Under the pieces are notes generated by a model. That model did no database searches and was not told the origin of the DNA. It was given only the letters and a program-made list of their open reading frames with translations. Source: a virus. Taken from it: 64,000 nt of DNA. Positions 1 to 8,377 of the stretch are shown piece by piece. Each line of letters starts with the position of its first letter. The first letter of the stretch is position 1. The position numbers and the translations under genes were made by a program. Where the stretch lies: positions 79,948 through 143,947 of the IMG/VR virus record IMGVR_UViG_3300037089_000505. One strand, given 5' to 3'.

Positions 1-2
1 AA

Positions 3-134
3 AGCGACAATCCTTTAGTAAATTTGCTACGCGAATGGGAATATGAAATGGCCAGCTTAGAACAACACGACTATGACGCTATGTGTAAAAAGACTGACCA
101 AGTTCTTGCGGAGTATAAGCAATGTCCAAAATGA
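3..134 (+). CDS. C-terminal end of an unrecognised gene cut by the window edge
   Basis: An open frame runs from the window edge to a TGA at 132-134 and gives about 43 acidic/polar residues ending EYKQCPK. Its stop overlaps the start of the next gene by 13 nt, the tight packing seen throughout this operon. No domain is recognisable in the visible part, and the true start lies outside the window. Confidence 0.6.
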   Translation, partial: SDNPLVNLLREWEYEMASLEQHDYDAMCKKTDQVLAEYKQCPK

Positions 135-340
135 AAGAACCCGAATTCCCCAAATGCAAAGTCACCATAGGTGTAGAATTCTTGGGTGACTATTTTGAAA
201 CTTGGGATGAAGAAATAGATTGGAATGACTTTTGTGATCAAGTCTATGACCTTTCGGCTGATGTAGAAGTTGAAGTAAGAGAGGCAGCTCAAAAGAGAAT
301 AGCCTTGAAAGATGCCCTAAAGAAAAAAGATGGCGACTAA
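122..340 (+). CDS. small acidic hypothetical protein (72 aa)
   Basis: The frame overlaps the previous gene's stop and the next gene's start, which argues for translational coupling. The product is acidic in the middle (WDEEIDWNDF) and ends in a lysine-rich tail. No family is recognised. Confidence 0.6.
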   Translation: MSKMKEPEFPKCKVTIGVEFLGDYFETWDEEIDWNDFCDQVYDLSADVEVEVREAAQKRIALKDALKKKDGD

Positions 341-515
341 AGAAGAAGTTTTAAAGCTACTCAAAGCAAAATCCAAAGTGATTATTGCCTGTCCAGAATG
401 CGGTTCAGATAAGATCAATCAATATCGTATGCCGACTGGACCAATCTGGTGCGAAGCGTGTGGACTAAGAGTTGAACAAAAAGAAAAGAACAATCCATTT
501 ATTACAAGGATATAA
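330..515 (+). CDS. small zinc-ribbon protein with an LLK leader
   Basis: The 61-residue product begins MATKEEVLKLLKAKS, the N-terminal helix pattern shared by about a dozen small proteins in this window (M-x-K-x-E-x-x-x-LLKG). It then has CPECGS (residues ~21-26) and WCEACG (~40-45), a CxxC...CxxC zinc ribbon. This suggests a nucleic-acid or protein interaction role; the function is unknown. Confidence 0.65.
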   Translation: MATKEEVLKLLKAKSKVIIACPECGSDKINQYRMPTGPIWCEACGLRVEQKEKNNPFITRI

Positions 516-516
516 A

Positions 517-981
517 ATGGTGTTAAAGTTTAGAATGTGGAATCCAACCACTAAAACAATGATTGATCTTAAAGCAATCACCCCCTTAGCCCTCGATTCT
601 AACTTGAAAGTAGATGGGATCTTTATTCCTTTCAACGGAATGCCCATCATGCAATATACGGGCATGACTGACAAGAACGGTAGAGAAATATATGACGGTG
701 ACATTCTAAGGAAAAGCGATCCTGAATATTGGGATCCAAAAGCTTGGGAAGGTTCAGATCTCTTCAGCCCACCAGACGAACATGATAAAAAACTATTTGG
801 TGGTGGAACTGGCTATGTAGAATCTTGTGCTTTTGGTTGGACAGTAATCGATATCAATTGTGGCGAGTGGGCCTTTAACGGTCCTGAGGGACCAGGGTGG
901 AATGGTTGGGATGTAGAGGTCATTGGCAACAGATACGAAAATCCTGAATTGATGGTGAAAAAAGATGGCCAGAAGATATAA
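517..981 (+). CDS. YopX-family protein
   Basis: The hallmarks of the YopX family, common in phages and of unknown function, are present: an early KFRMWN, a central MQYTGMTDKNGREIYDGDI block, and a late WDVEVIGNRYENPEL. The ATG at 517 has an AAGGA site about 7 nt upstream. An alternative TTG start at 472 would add a leader reading MNKKKRTIHLLQGYK. That resembles the LLKG leader of other small proteins here, notably the one starting at 15135, so the longer form is possible. Confidence 0.85.
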   Translation: MVLKFRMWNPTTKTMIDLKAITPLALDSNLKVDGIFIPFNGMPIMQYTGMTDKNGREIYDGDILRKSDPEYWDPKAWEGSDLFSPPDEHDKKLFGGGTGYVESCAFGWTVIDINCGEWAFNGPEGPGWNGWDVEVIGNRYENPELMVKKDGQKI

Positions 982-1279
982 GAGTTCAGAAGAGTGGAAA
1001 AAATTTGGCTTTGAGCCGACTGTTACTGGTTGGACGGATAGTCCTGAAGGGGCAATGCGATCTGATCCTAATGGAAAGTGGTTTCCAATTCACGTCCTTC
1101 AGGATTTTGCCGCCGCTGAATCTGATAGAGACGATATGGAAAAAATGTTATACTTACTAGTCAAGAGTCTTGAATCATGGTGGAGGCTTCCAAACGATAT
1201 GAGAAAGCTTGCCGACATAGAGCCTTTAATAATAACGGCATTGGATATAAAAGATGAGATGGATAAAAACTCTGTTTAG
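965..1279 (+). CDS. hypothetical protein (104 aa)
   Basis: Starts inside the tail of the YopX gene and overlaps the following frame, so it belongs to the same operon. It is Trp-rich at the N-terminus (SSEEWKKFGF, TGWTDSPEG). The second half is probably helical. No family is recognised. Confidence 0.6.
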   Translation: MARRYKSSEEWKKFGFEPTVTGWTDSPEGAMRSDPNGKWFPIHVLQDFAAAESDRDDMEKMLYLLVKSLESWWRLPNDMRKLADIEPLIITALDIKDEMDKNSV

Positions 1280-1697
1280 TTCAGTTGATGGTTCCTTAGC
1301 TAAAAAGCCAGAAGTAAAGATTGATCCTTCAAAGATTAAACTTTCTTCTACTGGCCAACTACGGTTTCCGTCATTGTCTGAACAGCTTAAAAAAGAAATA
1401 GAAAAGCTATCTGACAAGGATAAGAAATTATTCATTGATGTTGCCATACCAATTATAGCCAAACTCAGACGATTTAGCTACGAGAAAGCCTGTGTAGAAA
1501 CAGTCTGGGGTGAAAGCCTCTGGTTCAGTTTACATTTTGTTCCCGACATTACTGTTCATTTGCAAGTATACGTAAGGCCGCCTAAAAAAGTTTTGCGAAC
1601 TTTCTTTACTTTTTGGAAAGGCAAAATCATGTGGACAAATGGTTATGGTAAGATTGATGACTGTTTGGCCGATATTCAAGCGAACTTAAAGGAATAA
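1254..1697 (+). CDS. hypothetical protein (147 aa)
   Basis: Overlaps the preceding stop by 26 nt. The product has a charged, probably helical middle (SEQLKKEIEKLSDKDKK) followed by a beta-like hydrophobic C-terminal half rich in Trp and Phe. No catalytic motif or known domain is visible. Confidence 0.6.
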   Translation: MRWIKTLFSSVDGSLAKKPEVKIDPSKIKLSSTGQLRFPSLSEQLKKEIEKLSDKDKKLFIDVAIPIIAKLRRFSYEKACVETVWGESLWFSLHFVPDITVHLQVYVRPPKKVLRTFFTFWKGKIMWTNGYGKIDDCLADIQANLKE

Positions 1698-1698
1698 A

Positions 1699-2067
1699 AT
1701 GCTCCACGTAAAAACAGCTCTCAAAGAAAGCTCCATCCACGGCCTTGGATTGTTTGCGGCCGAGCCAATAAAGAAAGACACTTTAATATGGGAATTCAAT
1801 CCGTTGTTTGATAAAAGGATATATAACGGAATCCTAAACATGTTGCCCGCAGTGACTCAAGAATTTATCAAGCTATATGGTTTTTTGGATCTAGGTGGAT
1901 ATTGGATTTTATGTAGCGACAATGCTCGCTATATGAATCACTCAAATAATCCTACATGCGAAGATCGAAATCAAAAAGACTATGCCGCAAAAGATATTGA
2001 GATAGGCGAAGAGCTCACTTGCAACTATTACGTTTTTGATCGTTCGGTGAGTCATAGAAAAATATAA
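1699..2067 (+). CDS. SET-domain protein (protein lysine methyltransferase-like)
   Basis: Compact 122-residue SET domain. It has SSIHGLGLFA near residue 11, YMNHSNNPTCE near residue 77 (the NHS..P.C motif that binds AdoMet and forms part of the pseudoknot), and IGEELTCNYY near residue 103. No pre-SET or post-SET cysteine clusters follow. Family knowledge predicts AdoMet-dependent methylation of a lysine side chain; the target cannot be read from the sequence. It sits two bases after the previous stop. Confidence 0.8.
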   Translation: MLHVKTALKESSIHGLGLFAAEPIKKDTLIWEFNPLFDKRIYNGILNMLPAVTQEFIKLYGFLDLGGYWILCSDNARYMNHSNNPTCEDRNQKDYAAKDIEIGEELTCNYYVFDRSVSHRKI

Positions 2068-2076
2068 GGAGTTAAA

Positions 2077-2394
2077 ATGAAAAATTCAAAGAATCATTGG
2101 ACTGATGACGAAGGTTGGATGCATGATGATTTGACAAAGAGGCCGGGTAGTGTGGGTTATGCTATTGAAAAATACATGCGACAGATTACTTCAATAGATG
2201 ACGTAGATGAACTTAGAAAACTCTTTTTTGATGTAGTCATGGATCCAATAGAGATTCAGGGCACGAGCGAAGAGAAGAAGCAAGTCTATATGGAAAAGGC
2301 TAATAAGATTGACGATGTAGATGATTTGAGAGAGTTCATATTTGCTATTCATGGCCGAGCAAAAGATTACAAAAGAAAGCTGGCAAGAAAGTGA
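2077..2394 (+). CDS. hypothetical acidic helical protein (105 aa)
   Basis: Preceded by AAGGAG. The product contains two related segments, SIDDVDELRKLFFDVV and KIDDVDDLREFIFAIH, which look like an internal duplication of a helical unit. The function is unknown. Confidence 0.6.
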   Translation: MKNSKNHWTDDEGWMHDDLTKRPGSVGYAIEKYMRQITSIDDVDELRKLFFDVVMDPIEIQGTSEEKKQVYMEKANKIDDVDDLREFIFAIHGRAKDYKRKLARK

Positions 2395-2690
2395 CATTAG
2401 ACGCACAAGGTTTTAATCGGGAGCCGGGCTGGAGAACTTACACTCTAGTTGGACTTGACATCTTTTTAGGAGCAATCTTTATACTCCTAAAATGGTGTGG
2501 AATAATTAATTGGAGTTGGTTTATTGTGTTGCTACCCTTCTATTGGCTTCCGGCCATCTGCTTATTACTTCTTGCGATGGCCATGACAGCCATTCGGTTC
2601 GCCGACGCATATAGAGAAATAGAAAAGGTGGTGGCAAATGGAAAGACTAACGGCGGGACAACTAAAGAAAATTCTAGAAAGAGTCCCTGA
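2391..2690 (+). CDS. small membrane protein with two predicted TM helices
   Basis: ATG..TGA overlap with the upstream gene. Residues ~17-38 and ~43-67 form long hydrophobic stretches (LDIFLGAIFILL; FIVLLPFYWLPAICLLLL), followed by a polar tail. Probably an inner-membrane protein of the host-takeover gene set; no family is recognised. Confidence 0.65.
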   Translation: MTLDAQGFNREPGWRTYTLVGLDIFLGAIFILLKWCGIINWSWFIVLLPFYWLPAICLLLLAMAMTAIRFADAYREIEKVVANGKTNGGTTKENSRKSP

Positions 2691-2826
2691 TAACGCAGAT
2701 GTGGTCATTCGTGAAAGGGGTAAGGATCTTTTTATCAAATTGGCCTTCGCTTGGCAATATGAAAATAAGTGCGAAGCTTTGGTGTTAGTAGAGACAGAAA
2801 CATGCCCGTCTATACCAGATGTTTGA
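2638..2826 (+). CDS. small conserved phage protein (62 aa)
   Basis: Starts MERLTAGQLKKILERVPDNA, a pattern widely seen in short phage proteins (LTxGxLKxxLxxxPDDAxV). It overlaps the neighbours on both sides. The function is unknown. Confidence 0.6.
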   Translation: MERLTAGQLKKILERVPDNADVVIRERGKDLFIKLAFAWQYENKCEALVLVETETCPSIPDV

Positions 2827-3362
2827 AATGTCCCTTGGGACAATACCGCGAAGTAAATGGCTATAAAATCGTTTGGGGTGATGGTAATCTTTCGGCCCCT
2901 ATACTTATTATTGGGGAAGCACCCGGAGAATCGGAAGCAAAGCTTGGACGTCCCTTTGTTGGTAGATCGGGACAGTTCTTACGACACCGATTAGAGCCAT
3001 ATATTGAGTTTCCAAAAGGGTGCTTCATCTCTAACACTTGCCTATGTCGGCCTCCAGACAATCGTAAACCAACCATAGAAGAACAAACTTCTTGTTCTTC
3101 ACATATACACACCATGTTATTCACAATGCGACCAAAATTGATCATTACAGCGGTCAAAGTTGCATCAGATTATTTGAGCATACTTCTAGGTAGGTCATAC
3201 ACAATCTACTTGGCCGAAGCCGCTGAGCTAGAAGACTTAGTTTTTGTATGGTTGCCTATTTATCACCCGTCTTATGTAATGAGAGCCAAAGAGACGACGG
3301 CTACGTTTGAAAATACATTAAGATCATACGCAAAGCTATTCAAGAGTATAGGAGATTTCTAA
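2802..3362 (+). CDS. family 4-type uracil-DNA glycosylase
   Basis: Removes uracil from DNA as the first step of base excision repair. Motif A is GEAPGESEAKLGRPFVG (~residues 37-53) and motif B is HPSY near the C-terminus. The four cysteines expected for the 4Fe-4S cluster are present: CLKC at the start, then the Cys of CRPP and a second Cys after 15 intervening residues. The ATG at 2802 keeps the CxxC at residues ~7-10, as in family 4; a longer N-terminal extension is less likely. The stop overlaps the next start (TAATG). Confidence 0.9.
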   Translation: MPVYTRCLKCPLGQYREVNGYKIVWGDGNLSAPILIIGEAPGESEAKLGRPFVGRSGQFLRHRLEPYIEFPKGCFISNTCLCRPPDNRKPTIEEQTSCSSHIHTMLFTMRPKLIITAVKVASDYLSILLGRSYTIYLAEAAELEDLVFVWLPIYHPSYVMRAKETTATFENTLRSYAKLFKSIGDF

Positions 3363-3607
3363 TGAAGATAAGGATCTATAAGGTTGGAGAGCTATACGGT
3401 CTTCAAGTGAAAGATGGTTGGTTTGATTCTTGGCATTGCGGTTCTTGGATGATTCCACTAGCTGCAAGAACTGAAGAAGAAAAACAAGCTGGAAAGCATC
3501 CGACTGGTTTCAAGTCACCTGAAGAGGCTCAAGAGTGGGCTGAAGAACACCTTGGAATTAAGGTTGTAAAAGAGCTTAAAGTCAAGAGGGTGGAGCATGG
3601 CCACTAG
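3362..3607 (+). CDS. hypothetical protein (81 aa)
   Basis: Translationally coupled to the glycosylase through TAATG. The product starts with a short beta-like segment and a Trp-rich patch (DGWFDSWHCGSW) and ends with an EEAQEWAEEHLG helix. No family is recognised. Confidence 0.6.
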   Translation: MKIRIYKVGELYGLQVKDGWFDSWHCGSWMIPLAARTEEEKQAGKHPTGFKSPEEAQEWAEEHLGIKVVKELKVKRVEHGH

Positions 3608-3845
3608 AGGAGAGGGCCCTCTTAAAGAAGAATGGTATTCAATTTGCTCAATGCATCATGAGCGTGATGAAAATTGCGACATGTGCAATTGTGGGAAGTG
3701 GATAAACGTAGAAGAGCAGAAAAAAGAACACGAACTATTTGAGAGAAATCCAGAAGAGTGGAGAAGAATTCACGCCCGAGACAGATTAGAATTCTTCGAT
3801 TTTAAAACTGGTGAGAAGTTGAATCCCTTTCCGAATTTGAGGTGA
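3597..3845 (+). CDS. Cys/His-rich small protein
   Basis: Cysteines and histidines cluster as CSMHH and CDMCNCG (residues ~17-33), a possible metal site, followed by a charged helical tail. Overlaps the preceding gene by 11 nt. The function is unknown. Confidence 0.6.
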   Translation: MATRGEGPLKEEWYSICSMHHERDENCDMCNCGKWINVEEQKKEHELFERNPEEWRRIHARDRLEFFDFKTGEKLNPFPNLR

Positions 3846-3848
3846 AAG

Positions 3849-4361
3849 ATGATAGTTGAGAAGTGGCTCGAAAAAGATTGTGTTTGTATTGTCCATCAGC
3901 ACGACCAAATACCCAGCCTTGTTTGCGGCTATGTGGGTGTTGATGAAGAACATCCTCTTTACGGTGTTCGCTACGATGAAGAGTCGCTTATTCTTGAAAA
4001 AATGCTCAGACAATCTAAAGCATTTCGTAAAAAGCACGACGTGAAGGAAATGCTCAAGGATCGTAGCACAGACAACTGGGCTTATCCTATGGAAGATTTC
4101 TCTGCTACACCAGAAGGTTATTTTATTAAACATAGTATAAGCTTTGCTGATAAAGGTGATGTAGCTAACTTACGTGAATTCAATTGTCCCGCTATTTGGT
4201 TCTTTGGTTTTGATAGTGGCCACCCCGGCTATGAGTGGGAGAACGTAACCAAGCTAGATCTCCAAGCAAAAATCCATCGGCTTTGTTTTGAATTAGCCTA
4301 TGAGCTTGATCAAATCAAGTGGAACATATTACTTCCGAGTCAGGAATACAAACTACTATGA
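3849..4361 (+). CDS. hypothetical protein (170 aa)
   Basis: No catalytic signature is visible. Starts four bases after the previous stop and overlaps the next gene in ATGA. The C-terminal half contains aromatic-rich stretches (CPAIWFFGFDSGHPGYEW). Conserved phage protein of unknown function at best. Confidence 0.6.
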   Translation: MIVEKWLEKDCVCIVHQHDQIPSLVCGYVGVDEEHPLYGVRYDEESLILEKMLRQSKAFRKKHDVKEMLKDRSTDNWAYPMEDFSATPEGYFIKHSISFADKGDVANLREFNCPAIWFFGFDSGHPGYEWENVTKLDLQAKIHRLCFELAYELDQIKWNILLPSQEYKLL

Positions 4362-4588
4362 GAGCTATATATGAAATCGTTGAAGACATACCTGAAAAAC
4401 CTTTAGTGATTCGAGATATTGGTTGGCGAGACCATATGTCTGTGACTAACGATGCTGAAGCTGTAGTAGAAGATTTATGGAATAAGGGAAAACTATCTGA
4501 CAGACGCTTGTTCTATTATGATAGCGCAGGCGATTTAGATGAGCTTGTTCACATAGATGGTTCTTTTATAAGATTTCGACCAGGTTGA
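4358..4588 (+). CDS. hypothetical protein (76 aa)
   Basis: The ATGA overlap with the upstream stop fixes the start. The acidic product reads MRAIYEIVEDIPEKP at the start and contains DAEAVVEDLW. Unrecognised. Confidence 0.6.
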   Translation: MRAIYEIVEDIPEKPLVIRDIGWRDHMSVTNDAEAVVEDLWNKGKLSDRRLFYYDSAGDLDELVHIDGSFIRFRPG

Positions 4589-4600
4589 AAGGAGTTCTGA

Positions 4601-4942
4601 ATGAGGACGGTGTGTTTGGATTTTGATGGCGTCGTTCATAGCTACAAGAGCGGATGGAAAGGTTATTCGGTAATTCCTGATCCTCCAGTTCCCGGCGTCA
4701 AAGAAGCTATTGATGAGCTCCGTAAAACTTACATGGTCAAGATTTTTTCTACGCGTTGCAAGAAGGCTGAGGGCATCGCCGCCATTGAGAAGTATCTTGA
4801 GAAGTATGACATCAAGGTCAGTGCTATTTGCGAGAGCAAACCTTCAGCCTTCATTTACGTTGACGATCGCGGTTTTACATTCAACGGCGATTGGCCCGCA
4901 GCAGTCGCAGCAATCAAGGGCTTCAAGAGCTGGCTGGAATAG
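4601..4942 (+). CDS. HAD-superfamily phosphatase-like hydrolase
   Basis: Motif I is LDFDGVVHSY at the N-terminus (nucleophile Asp7, acid/base Asp9). The motif II-like IFSTRC, the KPSA lysine and the motif IV-like YVDDRG follow in order. At 113 residues with no cap domain it is a minimal HAD fold as found in many phages. The substrate cannot be inferred. It has its own AAGGAG site. Confidence 0.8.
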   Translation: MRTVCLDFDGVVHSYKSGWKGYSVIPDPPVPGVKEAIDELRKTYMVKIFSTRCKKAEGIAAIEKYLEKYDIKVSAICESKPSAFIYVDDRGFTFNGDWPAAVAAIKGFKSWLE

Positions 4943-4968
4943 GTTCGAGGAAGTCATAAGTTCTTTTT

Positions 4969-5826
4969 ATGTTTGCTCTCAAAGTAAATGACAGAAACTC
5001 CAAGGAGTCACAAGCTCTCGCCTATTACAACATGATGGATGGGGTGGGACTCCAATATTTTCGTAAAGCTGAAGAAGTCCCACCTGATGCTGTTCCTGCT
5101 GGTTCGGTAGAGTGGTTTCTTGAAGTCACAAGATGGAAAGTTATACCTGATTATTATCCAGAATTTCTCAGACCATATCTCGGCCGTAAAATATGGTGGA
5201 CAGACCAATGGCCGATGCATGGTGGGATCTTCGTCAAGCCAGCTGACAAGTATAAACGCTTCACAGGCAAAATAACTACTGGTGGATATCATGGCAAGAA
5301 GAAGGGCCCATACTGGTGCTCTGAGGTTGTAAGCTTCACCAATGAGTGGCGCTTCTATGTAGCGAATGGAAAGGTTCTATATATTGGTTGGTATTGTGGT
5401 CTTAACGACGATGCAATGCCACCCGATCTTAAAGTCGATTGGCCCCAAGACTATTGTGGTGCTGTAGATTTTGGGACCACACCTGAAGGCAAGCTACTTC
5501 TCATTGAAGCTAATGAACCATTTTCCTGCGGATGGTATGGTCACATTTCAGAGGGCCGCATTTATGGGAAGTGGTTAGAAATAGGCTACGAGTATATGAA
5601 GGAGAAAATGAAAAAGGGAACTGACGGCACTGCTGGTGCTTGGGCTTTAGAAAAAGGTGAAGACGGAAGAGTCTATATTAGCGCAGACGATCTTGGATTT
5701 TGGATCGAAGAAGCATTAAACTACACAGATGGTGCCGGAGCAAGTCTATCAGACGATGCTAAATCCAAATTACTCAAACATCTTTATGAGCGGATCAAAG
5801 AGATAGCAGAGAAGGCTGTTCTGTGA
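4969..5826 (+). CDS. ATP-grasp domain protein (R2K-like)
   Basis: A 285-residue protein with the ATP-grasp pattern of the small phage/bacterial R2K-type group: FVKPADKYKRFTG, SEVVSFTNEWRFYV, and a C-terminal GAVDFGTTPEGKLLLIEAN with the metal-binding E-x-N. Such enzymes ligate a carboxylate to an amine or thiol using ATP. In phages they are thought to make peptide-like tags or small metabolites, but the substrate is unknown. The extra C-terminal ~70 residues form a separate helical segment. The stop overlaps the Ogt-like gene by 4 nt. Confidence 0.75.
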   Translation: MFALKVNDRNSKESQALAYYNMMDGVGLQYFRKAEEVPPDAVPAGSVEWFLEVTRWKVIPDYYPEFLRPYLGRKIWWTDQWPMHGGIFVKPADKYKRFTGKITTGGYHGKKKGPYWCSEVVSFTNEWRFYVANGKVLYIGWYCGLNDDAMPPDLKVDWPQDYCGAVDFGTTPEGKLLLIEANEPFSCGWYGHISEGRIYGKWLEIGYEYMKEKMKKGTDGTAGAWALEKGEDGRVYISADDLGFWIEEALNYTDGAGASLSDDAKSKLLKHLYERIKEIAEKAVL

Positions 5827-6289
5827 AAATAAACTCTTACAAAGAACACCTCACATATACATTTATAGATAGCCCAGTAGGGCGTTTGCTACTCGCAGGA
5901 GACGATCGTGGTTTATGGCAATTAAGTTTCATGAGCACTAAACCAGATATTGGCGATGCGTGGTCTTTTTCAAAAAATGTTTTTCAGGGCACTCGATCAC
6001 AACTCAATGCATATTTTGCAGGAGACTTACATCAATTCGAAGAAATTCCTTTACATCTTGTAGGCACTGATTTCCAACTTGCTGTTTGGAATATTCTACT
6101 TTCTATTCCTTATGGGACGACATGGTCGTACAGCGATGTTGCCCGCGCGCTATAGGCAAAGACATCTATCCGGCCTTCAAGGCTTATCAAAAAGACGGAA
6201 CTACATTTCTCTATGATCACAAGTGGCAAAATCCAACAATCTATCAGGAACGACTCCCAGGGAGAAGTTTCGAAGGTATGGTAATATAA
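5823..6289 (+). pseudogene. truncated O6-alkylguanine-DNA methyltransferase (Ogt) lacking its active site
   Basis: Residues 1-110 match the N-terminal and helix-turn-helix part of Ogt: SPVGRLLLAGDDRG, then FQLAVWNILLSIPYGTTWSY and SDVARA. The frame stops at 6155, before the PCHR motif that carries the alkyl-accepting cysteine. In another frame RAIGK continues the Ogt reading, but the following ~40 residues (DIYPAFKAYQKDGTTF...) are not Ogt-like and end at 6289, just before the ligase gene. This suggests a deletion or recombination that joined the Ogt front to another gene's tail. Repair activity is not expected. Confidence 0.7.
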
Positions 6290-6292
6290 ACT

Positions 6293-7633
6293 ATGGACGA
6301 ACTTAAACAACTGAACAAACTGGTCACCGAACTCAACACCACGAACTCCACCACAGACAAAACTGAGATCCTGGCCAAGTATCCGGAATGCAAAAAACTC
6401 CTGAGCTGGACCTATGATCCCTTCATCCAGTTCTACGTCAGCTCGGACAACATTCTCAAGATGGAAAGCCAGATCAAACCCAACGGAGTTCATACCGACA
6501 TCTTCGGCCTCATGGCTGAACTCAACTCCAGAAAGTATACTGGCCACGATGCCATCGCCTACATCCTTCAGTTCATTTCCGAAAACAAGATTTACCGGGA
6601 TCTCATCCTCCGCATACTCGATCGGAACCTCAAGACTCGGGCCGATGCCAAACTCATCAACAAAGTTTGGCCGGGAACAGTCCCTTCTTTCGAAGTGGCT
6701 CTGGCCCACAAATACAACGACTTCAAACAGAAGGTGGATTTCACCAAAGACACTTGGTTCGCTTCCAGAAAACTGGACGGAGTCCGGGTCATCACGGTCA
6801 TCTCCTCAAACGGCGATATCAAATTTCTTTCCCGCAAAGGAAAAGAATTCACCACTCTGGACAATGTCCGCAAAGAGCTCCAGAAGAAACTCGAACCATA
6901 TCGCAATGACTTCGATTTCTTCAAGGGCGGCTTGGTTCTCGACGGAGAAATGTGCATCGTCAACCAGAACGGCGATGAAAACTTCACGGACATGATCAAG
7001 CTCATCCGCCGGAAGGACTACACGGTCGAACATCCCAAGTATAAGATCTTCGATATGATGCCTTTGGTAATCTTCGAAGAGAAAGAACCACCCAAAGGAA
7101 TTCGCAATATCAGGCTGACTCATCGAATCAATCTCATCAACCTCTTCAAAGATCAGGGCATCTTCAATGGGGGCATCTTGGACCCGGTGGAGCAGAGGAA
7201 GATCGGAACCGAGAAAGACCTCACTGACTTCATGGCTGAAGCCAATTCCAAGAATTGGGAAGGACTCATCCTCCGGAAGGATGTCCCCTACAAGGCCGGC
7301 CGCTCTTCGGATATGCTCAAGGTCAAGGAAATGCAGGACGATGAATTCGTGGTCCAGGACGTGGAGATGGGGCCCATCCGGATCATCAAGGGCGGCAAGG
7401 AAGTCACCGAGACAATGCTCTCCGCCATCAAGATCCCTTACAAAGGTAACGTGGTCTCGGTCGGATCTGGCTTCTCCATCCAGCAGAGACAGGAATTCTA
7501 CAAGGATCCTTCTAAGATCCTGGGCAAAACGGTCACCATCAAATACTTCGAGGAAACTATCAATGAGCAGGGGCTCTACTCCCTCCGGTTTCCGGTCCTC
7601 AAGACCATCTACGATGGAGACCGGGATGTTTAA
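6293..7633 (+). CDS. ATP-dependent DNA ligase (T4 gp30-like)
   Basis: Joins nicks in duplex DNA. Nucleotidyltransferase motif I is SRKLDGVR with catalytic Lys160. Motif III is LVLDGEM (~215-220), motif IV is NWEGLILRK and motif V is DMLKVK. At 446 residues it is the size of T4-type replication and repair ligases, with an N-terminal helical DNA-binding region before the catalytic core. The gene is clearly richer in G and C than its neighbours and uses mostly C/G-ending codons (ATC, CTC, TTC), which points to a separate origin or strong codon selection. Confidence 0.9.
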   Translation: MDELKQLNKLVTELNTTNSTTDKTEILAKYPECKKLLSWTYDPFIQFYVSSDNILKMESQIKPNGVHTDIFGLMAELNSRKYTGHDAIAYILQFISENKIYRDLILRILDRNLKTRADAKLINKVWPGTVPSFEVALAHKYNDFKQKVDFTKDTWFASRKLDGVRVITVISSNGDIKFLSRKGKEFTTLDNVRKELQKKLEPYRNDFDFFKGGLVLDGEMCIVNQNGDENFTDMIKLIRRKDYTVEHPKYKIFDMMPLVIFEEKEPPKGIRNIRLTHRINLINLFKDQGIFNGGILDPVEQRKIGTEKDLTDFMAEANSKNWEGLILRKDVPYKAGRSSDMLKVKEMQDDEFVVQDVEMGPIRIIKGGKEVTETMLSAIKIPYKGNVVSVGSGFSIQQRQEFYKDPSKILGKTVTIKYFEETINEQGLYSLRFPVLKTIYDGDRDV

Positions 7634-7769
7634 AGAAACTCTAAAAACAGTCCTTGCTATTTTTGCCATCGTAATAATGGCGGCGCTTCTCCTCTTTCTT
7701 CTTTGGACTGTTTTTCATCCAATCGACCGTTTTGTCGGGACAAAAATACAGGCAGTAGAAAATGTCTAA
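7626..7769 (+). CDS. small single-pass membrane protein (47 aa)
   Basis: The start overlaps the ligase stop; an in-frame ATG at 7614 would add four residues. One hydrophobic helix covers VLAIFAIVIMAALLLFLLW. The function is unknown. Confidence 0.55.
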   Translation: MFKETLKTVLAIFAIVIMAALLLFLLWTVFHPIDRFVGTKIQAVENV

Positions 7770-7881
7770 GGCAAAGCGATCTGAGCTCATCAAACTGATT
7801 GAGCGGGCAGTAATAGTTCAGGGCGTCACAAAGACTTGGCTTGAGGATGCGGTCCTCGTCTTAAAGAAGGAATCGAAATGA
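7762..7881 (+). CDS. 39-residue hypothetical protein
   Basis: A short frame bridged by overlaps on both sides (8 nt with the upstream gene, ATGA with the downstream gene). The continuous coupling is the main support. It reads as a single amphipathic helix (SELIKLIERAVI). Confidence 0.5.
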   Translation: MSKAKRSELIKLIERAVIVQGVTKTWLEDAVLVLKKESK

Positions 7882-8081
7882 AGATGAGAAATGGAATGGA
7901 AATCAAGGATCATATCAGTATCACTATGGACAAGGAAGAATATGAACAGGCAGCCGGGGTCGAGCTGACTGATCGGCAGTGGCAGTCGGTGGTCCGTAGG
8001 ATTCGGGATCCCAATCGGTCCGAGCTTTATAGCATCCTGAATCATATCACTGGCGTCATCAACGAAATGAGGAGGAAGTAA
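7878..8081 (+). CDS. hypothetical protein (67 aa)
   Basis: ATGA start and TAATG exit couplings. The product has a short helical core, ELTDRQWQSVVRRI. Unrecognised. Confidence 0.6.
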   Translation: MKMRNGMEIKDHISITMDKEEYEQAAGVELTDRQWQSVVRRIRDPNRSELYSILNHITGVINEMRRK

Positions 8082-8377
8082 TGGGGACTAGAACCAAGAT
8101 GCTTCGGCTCCAGAGAATGGGGCTGATGGAGGAAAGACGCCAGGATCGGCTCAGAGCATACTGGCTCGCCGAACGAGACCGCACTGAGAGAGAGCAGGGC
8201 TACGCAATGCACAAATTCTATGAAGATCAAGCGCAGAAGCGGCTCGCAGAGGAAAAGGCAAAGAGGTTGTCTACCCGCATTCGGAAGTGGTGGAATGGGC
8301 TCTTCTTCAAAGACGCCTCTATTCCTTGCGGCATCGGAATCGATCACAAAGAGGATATGCCTCCGGAGGGGAAATGA
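8081..8377 (+). CDS. basic helical hypothetical protein (98 aa)
   Basis: Very Arg/Glu-rich helix for residues 1-70, then a short hydrophobic/Trp segment. Coupled on both sides. A nucleic-acid-binding role is possible from composition only. Confidence 0.6.
   Translation: MGTRTKMLRLQRMGLMEERRQDRLRAYWLAERDRTEREQGYAMHKFYEDQAQKRLAEEKAKRLSTRIRKWWNGLFFKDASIPCGIGIDHKEDMPPEGK

Noticed and set aside
6806-7669. Long open frame antisense to the DNA ligase gene
   Set aside because: It results from the C/G-rich third positions of the ligase codons. It has no ribosome site and no recognisable domain, while the sense strand has all ligase motifs.
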